NCBI RefSeq assembly: GCF_030123105.1
Contig: NZ_CP126095.1
Coordinates: forward strand, 1,116,001 to 1,180,000
Reading direction: 5' to 3'
DNA length: 64,000 bases
Source: Paenibacillus sp. G2S3
GTDB taxonomy: Bacteria > Bacillota > Bacilli > Paenibacillales > Paenibacillaceae
Below are positions 1 through 6,682 of this stretch, in pieces. Positions within the stretch are counted from its first letter, which is position 1. Each line of letters starts with the position of its first letter. Made by a program: the position numbers and the translations under genes. The notes beneath the pieces were generated by a model. That model did no database searches, had not been told where the DNA came from, and worked only from the letters and a program-made list of their open reading frames with translations.

Positions 1-1
1 T

Positions 2-67
2 GAACCGTACTATTATCGTGAAGTAATCAGGCAGCAGTTGGAAAAATGGAGTTCGCACTATAAATAG
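2..67 (+). CDS. C-terminal end of an unidentified protein (partial)
   Basis: An open frame enters from the left edge and stops at TAG 65-67, leaving 21 residues that end in WSSHYK. It is followed directly by a terminator, which fits the 3' end of a real gene. The fragment is too short and featureless (charged and aromatic residues, no motif) to name a family. Confidence 0.5.
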   Translation, partial: EPYYYREVIRQQLEKWSSHYK

Positions 68-102
68 TGATATATTCATTTGACCTTCGTTCAATTTTGA
101 AA

Positions 103-154
103 GATGGGGTGCTTGAGCAACCATTTAAATGGTTGCCGGGGGCATCCTTTTTTT
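103..154 (+). terminator. Rho-independent terminator
   Basis: A perfect 20-base palindrome at 117-136 (GCAACC arms around ATTTAAAT) is extended by GATG/CATC pairing and followed by a run of T at 148-154. It ends the partial gene at the left edge. Confidence 0.8.
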
Positions 155-257
155 GCGAGTAAGACGAGAATATAATCATTTTTAACTATCTAATTATAAC
201 AATATATAACTAAACATATTCAAACACAACTGAATCTATAGAAAATCGAAAAAACGT

Positions 258-272
258 ATGCTAGAATAGCAT
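258..272. promoter_or_regulatory. Palindrome upstream of modA, candidate operator
   Basis: ATGCTA-GAA-TAGCAT is a perfect inverted repeat with a 3-base centre, 36 bases before the chosen modA start. It contains TAGAAT, which could serve as a -10 element, although no good -35 is visible. A repressor site is inferred from position and symmetry only. Confidence 0.3.
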
Positions 273-307
273 CTACATATATACATATGAAAATGGGAGG
301 AATGGAA

Positions 308-1096
308 ATGTTTAAGAAATGGTCAATTAGGATCCTTAGCGTATTGGCAATTTTTTTGGTTGTGAATTTATCTGTGGGCGCAGTGGGGGATGTAGAGGCA
401 GCCTCCAAGAAGACAGAGATTATAGTATCCGCTGCAGCCAGCTTACAGGATAGTTTAGATAAAATGGCTCTGCTCTATGAGAAGAAGCATCCCGATATAG
501 ATTTGGTCTTTAATTATGCTGCATCCGGCACATTACAGAAGCAGATTGAGCAAGGTGCTCCGGCTGATCTATTCTTCTCTGCTGGTGATAAACAGATGAA
601 TGCGTTAGTAGATGCTGGACTGATCTCTGACCATAAGGTTCTGCTTAAGAATCAGTTGGTTCTAGTCGTACCTTCGAATTCAAACGCTTCATTAACTACG
701 ATCACTCAACTTACGGATAAAGCCTTTAAGAAGATAGCGGTAGGACAGCCTGAATCTGTGCCCGCAGGACAATATGCACAGCAATCATTGACTGCGAAGA
801 AGGTATGGGACACACTGCAAAACAAGCTTGTTTTTGCGAAGGATGTTCGTCAGGTTCTGTCTTACGTCGAAACGGGAAATGTTGATGCTGGCTTTGTTTA
901 CAAGACAGATGCGTTGACTTCAAAGAAGACGAAGATCGCCCTTACCGTGGGTCCGCATGTTCACAAAGCCATTAATTATCCGGCGGGTATCGTGAAGGAC
1001 TCGAAGAATCAGAAGGAAGCTAAAGAATTTTACAATTATCTTCAAAGTAAAGAGGCTAGTGATATTTTTGCAAGCTATGGCTTCTTGCTTCCTTAA
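308..1096 (+). CDS. modA: Molybdate ABC transporter, substrate-binding protein ModA
   Basis: Extracellular binding protein that would capture molybdate (or tungstate) for an ABC importer. The product is 262 residues with a signal peptide: KK then a hydrophobic stretch, with processing near residues 28-31. The mature start EIIVSAAASLQDSL is typical of ModA, and the ASGTLQKQIEQGAPADLFFSA segment carries the family's oxyanion-binding Ser/Ala region. ATGs also occur at 287, 293 and 302, but GGGAGG at 295-300 is correctly spaced only for ATG 308. No canonical lipobox Cys is seen, so membrane attachment is uncertain. modB follows 34 bases later and forms one unit with it. Confidence 0.93.
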   Translation: MFKKWSIRILSVLAIFLVVNLSVGAVGDVEAASKKTEIIVSAAASLQDSLDKMALLYEKKHPDIDLVFNYAASGTLQKQIEQGAPADLFFSAGDKQMNALVDAGLISDHKVLLKNQLVLVVPSNSNASLTTITQLTDKAFKKIAVGQPESVPAGQYAQQSLTAKKVWDTLQNKLVFAKDVRQVLSYVETGNVDAGFVYKTDALTSKKTKIALTVGPHVHKAINYPAGIVKDSKNQKEAKEFYNYLQSKEASDIFASYGFLLP

Positions 1097-1130
1097 TAAG
1101 AAATCATGAGTAGAAGCGGGGTGAATAAGG

Positions 1131-1793
1131 ATGGAAATAAATTGGACTGATTTCTTCGCCCCGGTGTGGCTTTCCGTTAAAATTTCAGTAATTACCAGCA
1201 TCATTGTATTTATTCTGGCAACGGCTGCGGCCAAGGCTATGGCAGGTCGGAAATTTCCTGGCTATAGCTTGGTTGAGACTGTAATGCTTCTTCCTCTCGT
1301 ATTGCCGCCGACAGTTGTCGGATTTGTGTTGTTGGTCGTCTTAGGTCGTCGCAGCTGGATTGGCAGATGGTATGAACAGATGACGGAGCATACGATCCTT
1401 TTCACATGGGGAGCTGCGGTTATCGCCGCGGTTGTCGTAGCTTTTCCTCTCGTTTACCGTACGGTGAAGGCGGGCTTTGAAGGCGTAGAAGCGGATCTTG
1501 AAGATGCGGCGCGTGCGCAGGGAGCGAGTGAACTGCAGGTACTGCGTTATGTCACATTGCCCCTTGCAGGTCGGTCACTCGCTGCTGGGTATGTTCTAGG
1601 TTTTGCCCGCGGTTTAGGAGAATTTGGCGCAACGATCATGGTAGCTGGAAATATTCCTGGCCGCACGCAGACTGTACCTACAGCGATCTATGTCGCAGTG
1701 GATGGCGGCAACATGACCCTTGCTTGGATGTGGGTGTGCTCCATTATTGTTATGTCTGCTGTGATGTTGATGTTTGTGAACCGGCGTACTTAA
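1131..1793 (+). CDS. modB: Molybdate ABC transporter, permease ModB
   Basis: Integral membrane permease of the molybdate importer, 220 residues with about five hydrophobic segments. The EAA loop that docks the ATPase is visible as EDAARAQGASELQVLRYVTLP, around residues 124-144, followed by GFARGLGEFGATIMVAGNIPG, a highly conserved ModB/CysT-type segment. The RBS GGGGTG lies just before the ATG. A strong terminator follows at once, so no modC ATPase is encoded here. Either another ATPase serves the transporter or modC lies elsewhere. The C-terminus, ending FVNRRT, is of normal length. Confidence 0.93.
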   Translation: MEINWTDFFAPVWLSVKISVITSIIVFILATAAAKAMAGRKFPGYSLVETVMLLPLVLPPTVVGFVLLVVLGRRSWIGRWYEQMTEHTILFTWGAAVIAAVVVAFPLVYRTVKAGFEGVEADLEDAARAQGASELQVLRYVTLPLAGRSLAAGYVLGFARGLGEFGATIMVAGNIPGRTQTVPTAIYVAVDGGNMTLAWMWVCSIIVMSAVMLMFVNRRT

Positions 1794-1857
1794 TTAAGCG
1801 CGAGAGAGATCGCTCCGCTGACTTCAGTGGAATGTCGATTGGAAATCTTGATAAATT

Positions 1858-1908
1858 AAAAAAACCTAGTCCATCCAGGAGTAACCTGGGATGGACTAGG
1901 TTTTTTTC
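1858..1908. terminator. Bidirectional terminator between modB and the convergent regulator
   Basis: AAACCTAGTCCATCC pairs perfectly with GGATGGACTAGGTTT, with A-rich and T-rich flanks on both sides. It can therefore end modAB (+) and the regulator gene (-). Confidence 0.92.
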
Positions 1909-1964
1909 TTTAGAAACGCACCGGTAAAACAAAACCCCTTTAATAAGAAGCAAGCCTGTGACTA

Positions 1965-2936
1965 TCAGGTCTCGTAAATAATCGTCCCGGTTTCCGTGAG
2001 ATCATATCCGTGAATGGACCCGAGCTCACTTTGAAAGGCTGGCGAGCGTAAAATATCAATCACGGTGGTGATCCACTGCTCATTCTCCGGTTTCTTGAGC
2101 ATCACTAGATCATAACACTCCTGAATCAAGGGAATGAAATCAACGCCGTCGACAATCTGGGCAGCCTTCTCGGTACCGATGGCCACATCGGCTTCTCCTC
2201 GTGCCACTTTACCGGCGACTGCCAAATGGCTATTCTCCTCCTGCTCATATCCAGATAGGCTTGCGGCAGGAATGCCGTGCAATCGGAGTTGTTCATCCAA
2301 TAACACACGTGCACCAGCGCCTCGTTCTCTATTGATCAGTGTAAGTCCATCCTGTTGCAGATGAGACCATTCATGAAGACCTTTAGGATTTCCCTTTTGA
2401 ACATACAATCCTGCACTTCGGGTCAACAGACGAACTACAACATAAGAGAAGCCCACAAGGATTTTACGAATATAGGGAAGGTTATATTCTCCAGTATCCC
2501 CGTCGAGCAGGTGCGTGCTGACGATGTCCGATTCGCCTTGATACATGGCAATCAGACTATCTAAACTGCCAGCGTAAGAACGAAGGGGACGCTCAGTGGG
2601 AAGGCAACGCTCCAAATAGGTGGCTAGAATATCGAGTGACATATCCTGACCGGTAATCACAAGGCTATGTCCTGCAGCTTTACTATTATTATAGCCAGAA
2701 TATGCGGCAACATGAGTTAGATTTGCTCCAGCAAAAGTCAGCGGCAATGTCGATGGGGTTATGCCACTTCGAGTGTTCTGTTTGTAGGTTTCTAAATCGG
2801 ATTGATCCACTCGCATCTGTTTTCCTACGCGGTAGGAGGGGAGCTCCCCTTTTTTGATCAGGTCATATACTTTTAATTTCGAGATTTTTAGTAAGCGGGC
2901 AATTTCCTCAGTCGTATAGGATGTATTATCAGACAT
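1965..2936 (-). CDS. Excisionase-type HTH regulator fused to a periplasmic-binding-protein-like domain
   Basis: A one-component regulator, 323 residues from the ATG at 2936. That ATG is preceded by CTGGAGG at good spacing; an upstream in-frame ATG at 2969 lacks such a site. Residues ~8-55 form a MerR/excisionase-like HTH (YTTEEIARLLKISKLKVYDLI, then LPSYRVGKQMRV). Residues ~75-310 resemble the PBP-like domain found in molybdate-responsive regulators (LVITGQDMSLDIL, GADVAIG-like segments). Its convergent placement beside modAB suggests that it senses molybdate and controls that operon. This is inference from domain type and neighbourhood. Confidence 0.82.
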   Translation of the reverse strand: MSDNTSYTTEEIARLLKISKLKVYDLIKKGELPSYRVGKQMRVDQSDLETYKQNTRSGITPSTLPLTFAGANLTHVAAYSGYNNSKAAGHSLVITGQDMSLDILATYLERCLPTERPLRSYAGSLDSLIAMYQGESDIVSTHLLDGDTGEYNLPYIRKILVGFSYVVVRLLTRSAGLYVQKGNPKGLHEWSHLQQDGLTLINRERGAGARVLLDEQLRLHGIPAASLSGYEQEENSHLAVAGKVARGEADVAIGTEKAAQIVDGVDFIPLIQECYDLVMLKKPENEQWITTVIDILRSPAFQSELGSIHGYDLTETGTIIYET

Positions 2937-3002
2937 GACAAAAGCCTCCAGAACTTCATAATAGGACAAGACTACCTTATTTTGAAGTCCTGTGCAATTA
3001 GG

Positions 3003-3752
3003 CTATTGTGGTTTGCCCGCCTGCTGTGTATTGGATAATTTGATCAATTCTGAAACGGTAACAAATCGAAAACCTTGCCTTTCTAATTCCGGCAAAATAA
3101 TTTTGAGTGCTTCTCTGGTTTGAGATTGTCCATGCACATGATCATGAAACAGAACGATGTCCCCATTATGTGCATTTCGAATAACCTTGTTCGCGATACT
3201 CTGCACGCCAGGGCGATTCCAGTCGCGTGTATCTTGATGCCAGGACCATAAAATAGGCTTTAGTCCCATATTGTTTGAAGTATCAACTAGTGTCTCATCA
3301 TACATGCCACCCGGGGGTCTGAACAAAGCGCTATGCTTTCCAGAGACCTTTATGATTTCCTCTTCGGTTAAATTCAGCTCCCGCTCAAACTGGGCTTTGT
3401 TAATAGGTTTTCTAAAATAAACGTGATTGTAGGTATGGTTAGCTAATTCATGCCCTTCAGAAATGACTCGTTTCGCCACGTCTGGATAAGCTGCAATTCT
3501 TTTCCCTATAGCGAAAAAGGTGCATTTTGCATGATATTGACTCAATACCTTTAATATTTGATCGGTTTCAGAAGGGTCAGGACCGTCATCAAACGTCAAT
3601 GCAATCACTTTTTGGTTAGTATGTACTTCCCAAATCATGTCTCCTCTTTTTTCGTAGTAGTCCCGATTTTTGCTTGGACTGCCTAAGGCGGAGTTCGTGA
3701 AGCATAACAAGAGAGAGAGGGTAGTTATCATAATTTTGCTGCTAGTTTTCAT
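3003..3752 (-). CDS. Secreted polysaccharide deacetylase (NodB domain)
   Basis: A carbohydrate esterase family 4 enzyme that removes acetyl groups from chitin- or peptidoglycan-type polymers outside the cell. It has 249 residues with a signal peptide (residues 1-24, ending NSALG). All five NodB motifs are present: TFDDGPD (Asp55/Asp56), HELANHTYNH (metal-binding His pair), RPPGG, the WSWHQDTRDW segment, and VLFHDH with the catalytic-site His. AGGTGA precedes the ATG. It lies 52 bases downstream of the sortase gene on the same strand with no terminator between them, so co-transcription is likely. The exact substrate cannot be read from the sequence. Confidence 0.92.
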   Translation of the reverse strand: MKTSSKIMITTLSLLLCFTNSALGSPSKNRDYYEKRGDMIWEVHTNQKVIALTFDDGPDPSETDQILKVLSQYHAKCTFFAIGKRIAAYPDVAKRVISEGHELANHTYNHVYFRKPINKAQFERELNLTEEEIIKVSGKHSALFRPPGGMYDETLVDTSNNMGLKPILWSWHQDTRDWNRPGVQSIANKVIRNAHNGDIVLFHDHVHGQSQTREALKIILPELERQGFRFVTVSELIKLSNTQQAGKPQ

Positions 3753-3804
3753 GAATTCACCTGTTTTTTTTATTTTAGAATGCTCCTTTGGAGGGTCGAA
3801 ATAT

Positions 3805-4428
3805 TCATAGTTTTAGTTTTGTAAAGACAATCAGCCTTTTTTCATGCTCTTTCTTCTTTCTGCTATATCTTCCGGTACAGGTAATAAGATTCATTCTGGC
3901 TTCAGTAGACTTTCCGAAGATTCGTTCTAAGGGCGCTTCAGCTGTGGTGAAAATTTCTACAGTCTCTACAATATAAGTTAGTTTTCGCCCGTCTGAATTA
4001 GAAACGGTAATTTCATCCCCGTGCTTAAGCTTTTTGAGGTTGAAAAAAATAGCTGGACCTATATAACTATCCACATGTCCATCTAAAATTACATTTCCCT
4101 TCGCACCTGGCAAAATTCCCGGGTACAAAATTCCTGCGATGTTAGTGTCCTTGGGGACGTCCATTTGTCCATCCGAAAGCAGCGTAACTGGCTCTATTTT
4201 GGCGCTTACTTTAATGGCTGGAATGCTAAGCTGAGTAGGCAGGATAGGTTTGGGTAATGCTGGTTTAATATCGTTCTTTAGAATAGCTTTAGTGGGAGTT
4301 ATCATTTCTTGTTGCTGTGTTTGTAACGACTTCGTTTCTGGGCTGCTTTCCTGCGAGTGTGAGTCAGTACAACTGGTAGTGGTTATAGTGATGATGGTAA
4401 AGATGAATAAAGATATCCATTTTTTCAT
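3805..4428 (-). CDS. Sortase, class F-like
   Basis: A transpeptidase that cuts an LPXTG-type signal and attaches the protein to the cell envelope. It has 207 residues: an N-terminal hydrophobic anchor (residues ~4-19), a Ser/Gln/Glu-rich spacer, then a sortase domain from ~65. The catalytic triad is visible: His118 in LDGHVDS, Cys184 in LITCTGRY and Arg198 in EKRLIVF. TTTSC at residues 16-20 resembles a lipobox but is not canonical. The ATG has no close Shine-Dalgarno; the nearest purine-rich run is inside the hairpin at 4440-4463, so translation may be weak. The upstream gene encodes a likely substrate with an MPKTG motif. The class assignment is tentative. Confidence 0.85.
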   Translation of the reverse strand: MKKWISLFIFTIITITTTSCTDSHSQESSPETKSLQTQQQEMITPTKAILKNDIKPALPKPILPTQLSIPAIKVSAKIEPVTLLSDGQMDVPKDTNIAGILYPGILPGAKGNVILDGHVDSYIGPAIFFNLKKLKHGDEITVSNSDGRKLTYIVETVEIFTTAEAPLERIFGKSTEARMNLITCTGRYSRKKKEHEKRLIVFTKLKL

Positions 4429-4431
4429 GTT

Positions 4432-4463
4432 TAAGAAAAGAAAGAGGGGATTCCCCCTCTTTC
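4432..4463 (-). terminator. Intercistronic hairpin between the MPKTG protein gene and sortase
   Basis: Read on the minus strand, GAAAGAGGGGG pairs with CCCCTCTTTC and is followed by TTTTCTT. It sits between the stop of the small secreted protein and the sortase ATG. It may act as a partial terminator or mRNA stabiliser, giving more small protein than sortase. Confidence 0.65.
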
Positions 4464-4470
4464 ATCCTCC

Positions 4471-4776
4471 CTATTCAGTTTGTTCGCTAGCACCGCCGTG
4501 GCCTGTTTTTGGCATTTTGGTTGCTTTCATGTGAATGCTCTTAGTGTTAATGCTTTTAGCCTTCATGCTCTTTGCATGAATTCCTTTAGTGGAATGGCTC
4601 TTCATATGCATTTTCTTTTCATGCATTTTATGTTCTTTTTCTTTCTTCATTTTCTCAGCATGCATTTTTTTCTCATGTTTCGTTTCGGTTGGTGCAGCAG
4701 AAGCAGAAGCCGCAGAAGCAACAGATAGCATTAAGCAAGTCGATAAAAGAGCTACGGACAATTTCTTCATAATCAT
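4471..4776 (-). CDS. Small secreted Met/His/Lys-rich protein with C-terminal MPKTG motif
   Basis: A 101-residue exported protein of unknown function. It has a signal peptide (residues 1-~28: MKK, hydrophobic core, Ala/Ser-rich cleavage region) and a low-complexity body built almost entirely of Lys, His, Met, Ser and Glu. The second half has an irregular repeat of the form K-S/G-I-H/N-x-K. Residues 88-92 are MPKTG, followed only by GHGGASEQTE with no membrane anchor or basic tail, so it is not a classical LPXTG protein. AGGAGG lies 10 bases before ATG 4776; ATG 4770 is the alternative. The adjacent sortase is the obvious candidate partner. Metal binding through His/Met is possible but unproven. 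Confidence 0.8.
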   Translation of the reverse strand: MIMKKLSVALLSTCLMLSVASAASASAAPTETKHEKKMHAEKMKKEKEHKMHEKKMHMKSHSTKGIHAKSMKAKSINTKSIHMKATKMPKTGHGGASEQTE

Positions 4777-4965
4777 TTAGTGGATTCCTCCTAGATGTTT
4801 TTTCCCTACGAAGATTAATATCTCCATTTCAGTTGCTTTTAGATTGGTGGATTGCTTCCATTGCAGTTTGGGATTGGCATAGCGTTTGTATTTTGATGTG
4901 AAAATTGTTATGAAAATGCCTTATAATGAAGTTCAATATATAGACATTTGGTTAGGGGTGGGAAT

Positions 4966-6375
4966 ATGACACTTATTGAAAAAAGAGAACACCGGCAATA
5001 TCCGGAGATTACCCGCCTAGAAACGTCGAGAGCTGCTTATGAGCGTGATTATTCACGTTTGATTCATTCGCCTACTTTTCGTAGGCTGCAAGGCAAATCT
5101 CAAGTGTTCGGGGCTGGCACGGGTGACTATTACCGGACGCGTCTAACTCATTCACTTGAAGTGGCTCAGATTGCTCGTGAGGCTGCGAAAAGTCTGCTTA
5201 GATCTTACCCAGAAGTGGAGACAAGTAAAGCGGACAATCCGGGACTTGTAATAGATCCAGAGGTCGTAGAATGCGCGGCCATTGCTCATGATTTTGGTCA
5301 TCCTCCTTTCGGACATAAGGGGGAAGAGGTGCTTGATACCATTTTGGACCAGCTTATTGAAAAAAAGACGAATGAGGCTGCTCTGCAAGCTGGAGCAACA
5401 GGTGCAGATAAGCTACTCATTCATGAGCAGATGAAGCAGCGCTATGAGCATTTTGAAGGCAACGCTCATAATTATCGGCTGATTATGTTTCTGGAGAAGC
5501 GTGAGAATATTGATGGACTAAATCTTTCAGATGCAGTGCTACTCGGAATTAATAAATATCCGTTTCCCGGCACCTCGCTGAAAAAGGGAATGTACCTTCA
5601 CGAATGGGCATATATTTCGGAGATTCGCAAAGAGTGGGGAATACCAGCAGGTAAGAAAACGTTGGAAGCTCAGCTGATGGACCTTTGCGACGATATCGCC
5701 TATTCTGCACATGATCTGGAGGACGGGATTAAGGCTGGAAAGATTGAAGTGCATGAACACTTTATGCATGATTCCTATATTCAGCGGCTAATCGTAGAGA
5801 AAATCACAACGTTAGAGGATTTTTTCTGGAAGGGTTGGGAAGAAGAAGGCATTCGCGCTAAGGTCGAAGAGGTGCTTAGTTCATTTCTTAGAGTATGGAT
5901 GGAGAAGATGCCAACCTGCGAGAACGACTATTCCAGAACTCGGCGTGAAGTTAAGGCTTACTGGGTCAGCACCTTCGTTGCTAGCCTGGGTGTGATCCCT
6001 GATGGAGACTGGAAGAAGGTCACCTTTATAAAGGAAGGAAAAGAAGATGAGGATATGCTACGGACCGTAAGTGTGCTGAAAAGCTTCGCTTGGGTCACGA
6101 TGATTCGTGATCTACGTGTGCAGCGGCTTCAGAAGCGTAGTGAATGGATTTTGCGCCGTTTATGGGGAGCTTTTCTTGATCCGCAAACGTCCAAAGCCAT
6201 TATTCCATCGGACTGGCTGCAACGCTTCGAGAAGGATCAGAAACAAGCCAATCCCATCTGGACGTGGGAGCATATGGTGATTGATTATATCGCAGGGATG
6301 ACGGATGCCTTTGCTGAGAAAATATACAATGAGCTATATGGATTGAAAGTCGGGTCGATCTATGACTTGGATTAG
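4966..6375 (+). CDS. dgt: dGTP triphosphohydrolase (HD superfamily)
   Basis: Hydrolyses dGTP (possibly other dNTPs) to deoxynucleoside and triphosphate, affecting nucleotide pools. It has 469 residues from ATG 4966, preceded by AGGGGTGGG; an in-frame TTG at 4948 lies before that RBS and is unlikely. The HD metal site is clear: the TRLTHSLEV His62, HDFGHPPFGHKGE with His108-Asp109, and LCDDIAYSAHDLEDG further on. The N-terminal FRRLQGKSQVFG segment is typical of dGTPases. A perfect TATAAT lies at 4922-4927 with a weak -35. A terminator follows, so the gene is monocistronic. Confidence 0.92.
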   Translation: MTLIEKREHRQYPEITRLETSRAAYERDYSRLIHSPTFRRLQGKSQVFGAGTGDYYRTRLTHSLEVAQIAREAAKSLLRSYPEVETSKADNPGLVIDPEVVECAAIAHDFGHPPFGHKGEEVLDTILDQLIEKKTNEAALQAGATGADKLLIHEQMKQRYEHFEGNAHNYRLIMFLEKRENIDGLNLSDAVLLGINKYPFPGTSLKKGMYLHEWAYISEIRKEWGIPAGKKTLEAQLMDLCDDIAYSAHDLEDGIKAGKIEVHEHFMHDSYIQRLIVEKITTLEDFFWKGWEEEGIRAKVEEVLSSFLRVWMEKMPTCENDYSRTRREVKAYWVSTFVASLGVIPDGDWKKVTFIKEGKEDEDMLRTVSVLKSFAWVTMIRDLRVQRLQKRSEWILRRLWGAFLDPQTSKAIIPSDWLQRFEKDQKQANPIWTWEHMVIDYIAGMTDAFAEKIYNELYGLKVGSIYDLD

Positions 6376-6394
6376 ATAAACGAGAAGATTAAAG

Positions 6395-6426
6395 CCAGTC
6401 TCCAATATTGGAGATTGGTTTTTTTG
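6395..6426 (+). terminator. Rho-independent terminator after dgt
   Basis: CCAGTCTCCAA pairs with TTGGAGATTGG across a minimal loop, followed by TTTTTTT. Confidence 0.88.
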
Positions 6427-6682
6427 TGTTTTATTGAAAAATAAATATTTTGTTAGTGTTTTGTTATCGTATATTTGATTGTATTGATGTGTATTTACGG
6501 TGTTATCCAGTATTTTTTATAACAAAAAAACTGATTTTAGAAATAAGTTATTGTTTGTGTGCTTATATAATGCTAATATAATAACTAAATTATTATTGGT
6601 AATAAATGGGGAGGTGATAAAGAAGTTGAGTCTTCTACTTGAGTAATAATGAAAACCTTTACAAAACGGGAGGGTAAAACGA
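6427..6682 (+). promoter_or_regulatory. Long AT-rich leader of the SLH-mannanase gene, with a possible mini-ORF
   Basis: There are about 256 bases between the dgt terminator and the SLH gene. TATAAT-like sequences occur near 6565-6580 without convincing -35 partners. A very strong Shine-Dalgarno (GGGGAGGTGA, 6608-6617) is followed by TTG 6625 and a six-codon frame ending TAA 6645, ahead of the gene's own RBS GGGAGG (6669-6674). A leader peptide or ribosome standby site is possible; no other structure is obvious. Confidence 0.35.

Noticed and set aside
4480..4728. Forward-strand Phe/Met/His-rich frame opposite the MPKTG protein
   Set aside because: Shadow of the Lys/His-rich minus-strand gene, which has a signal peptide and a strong RBS.
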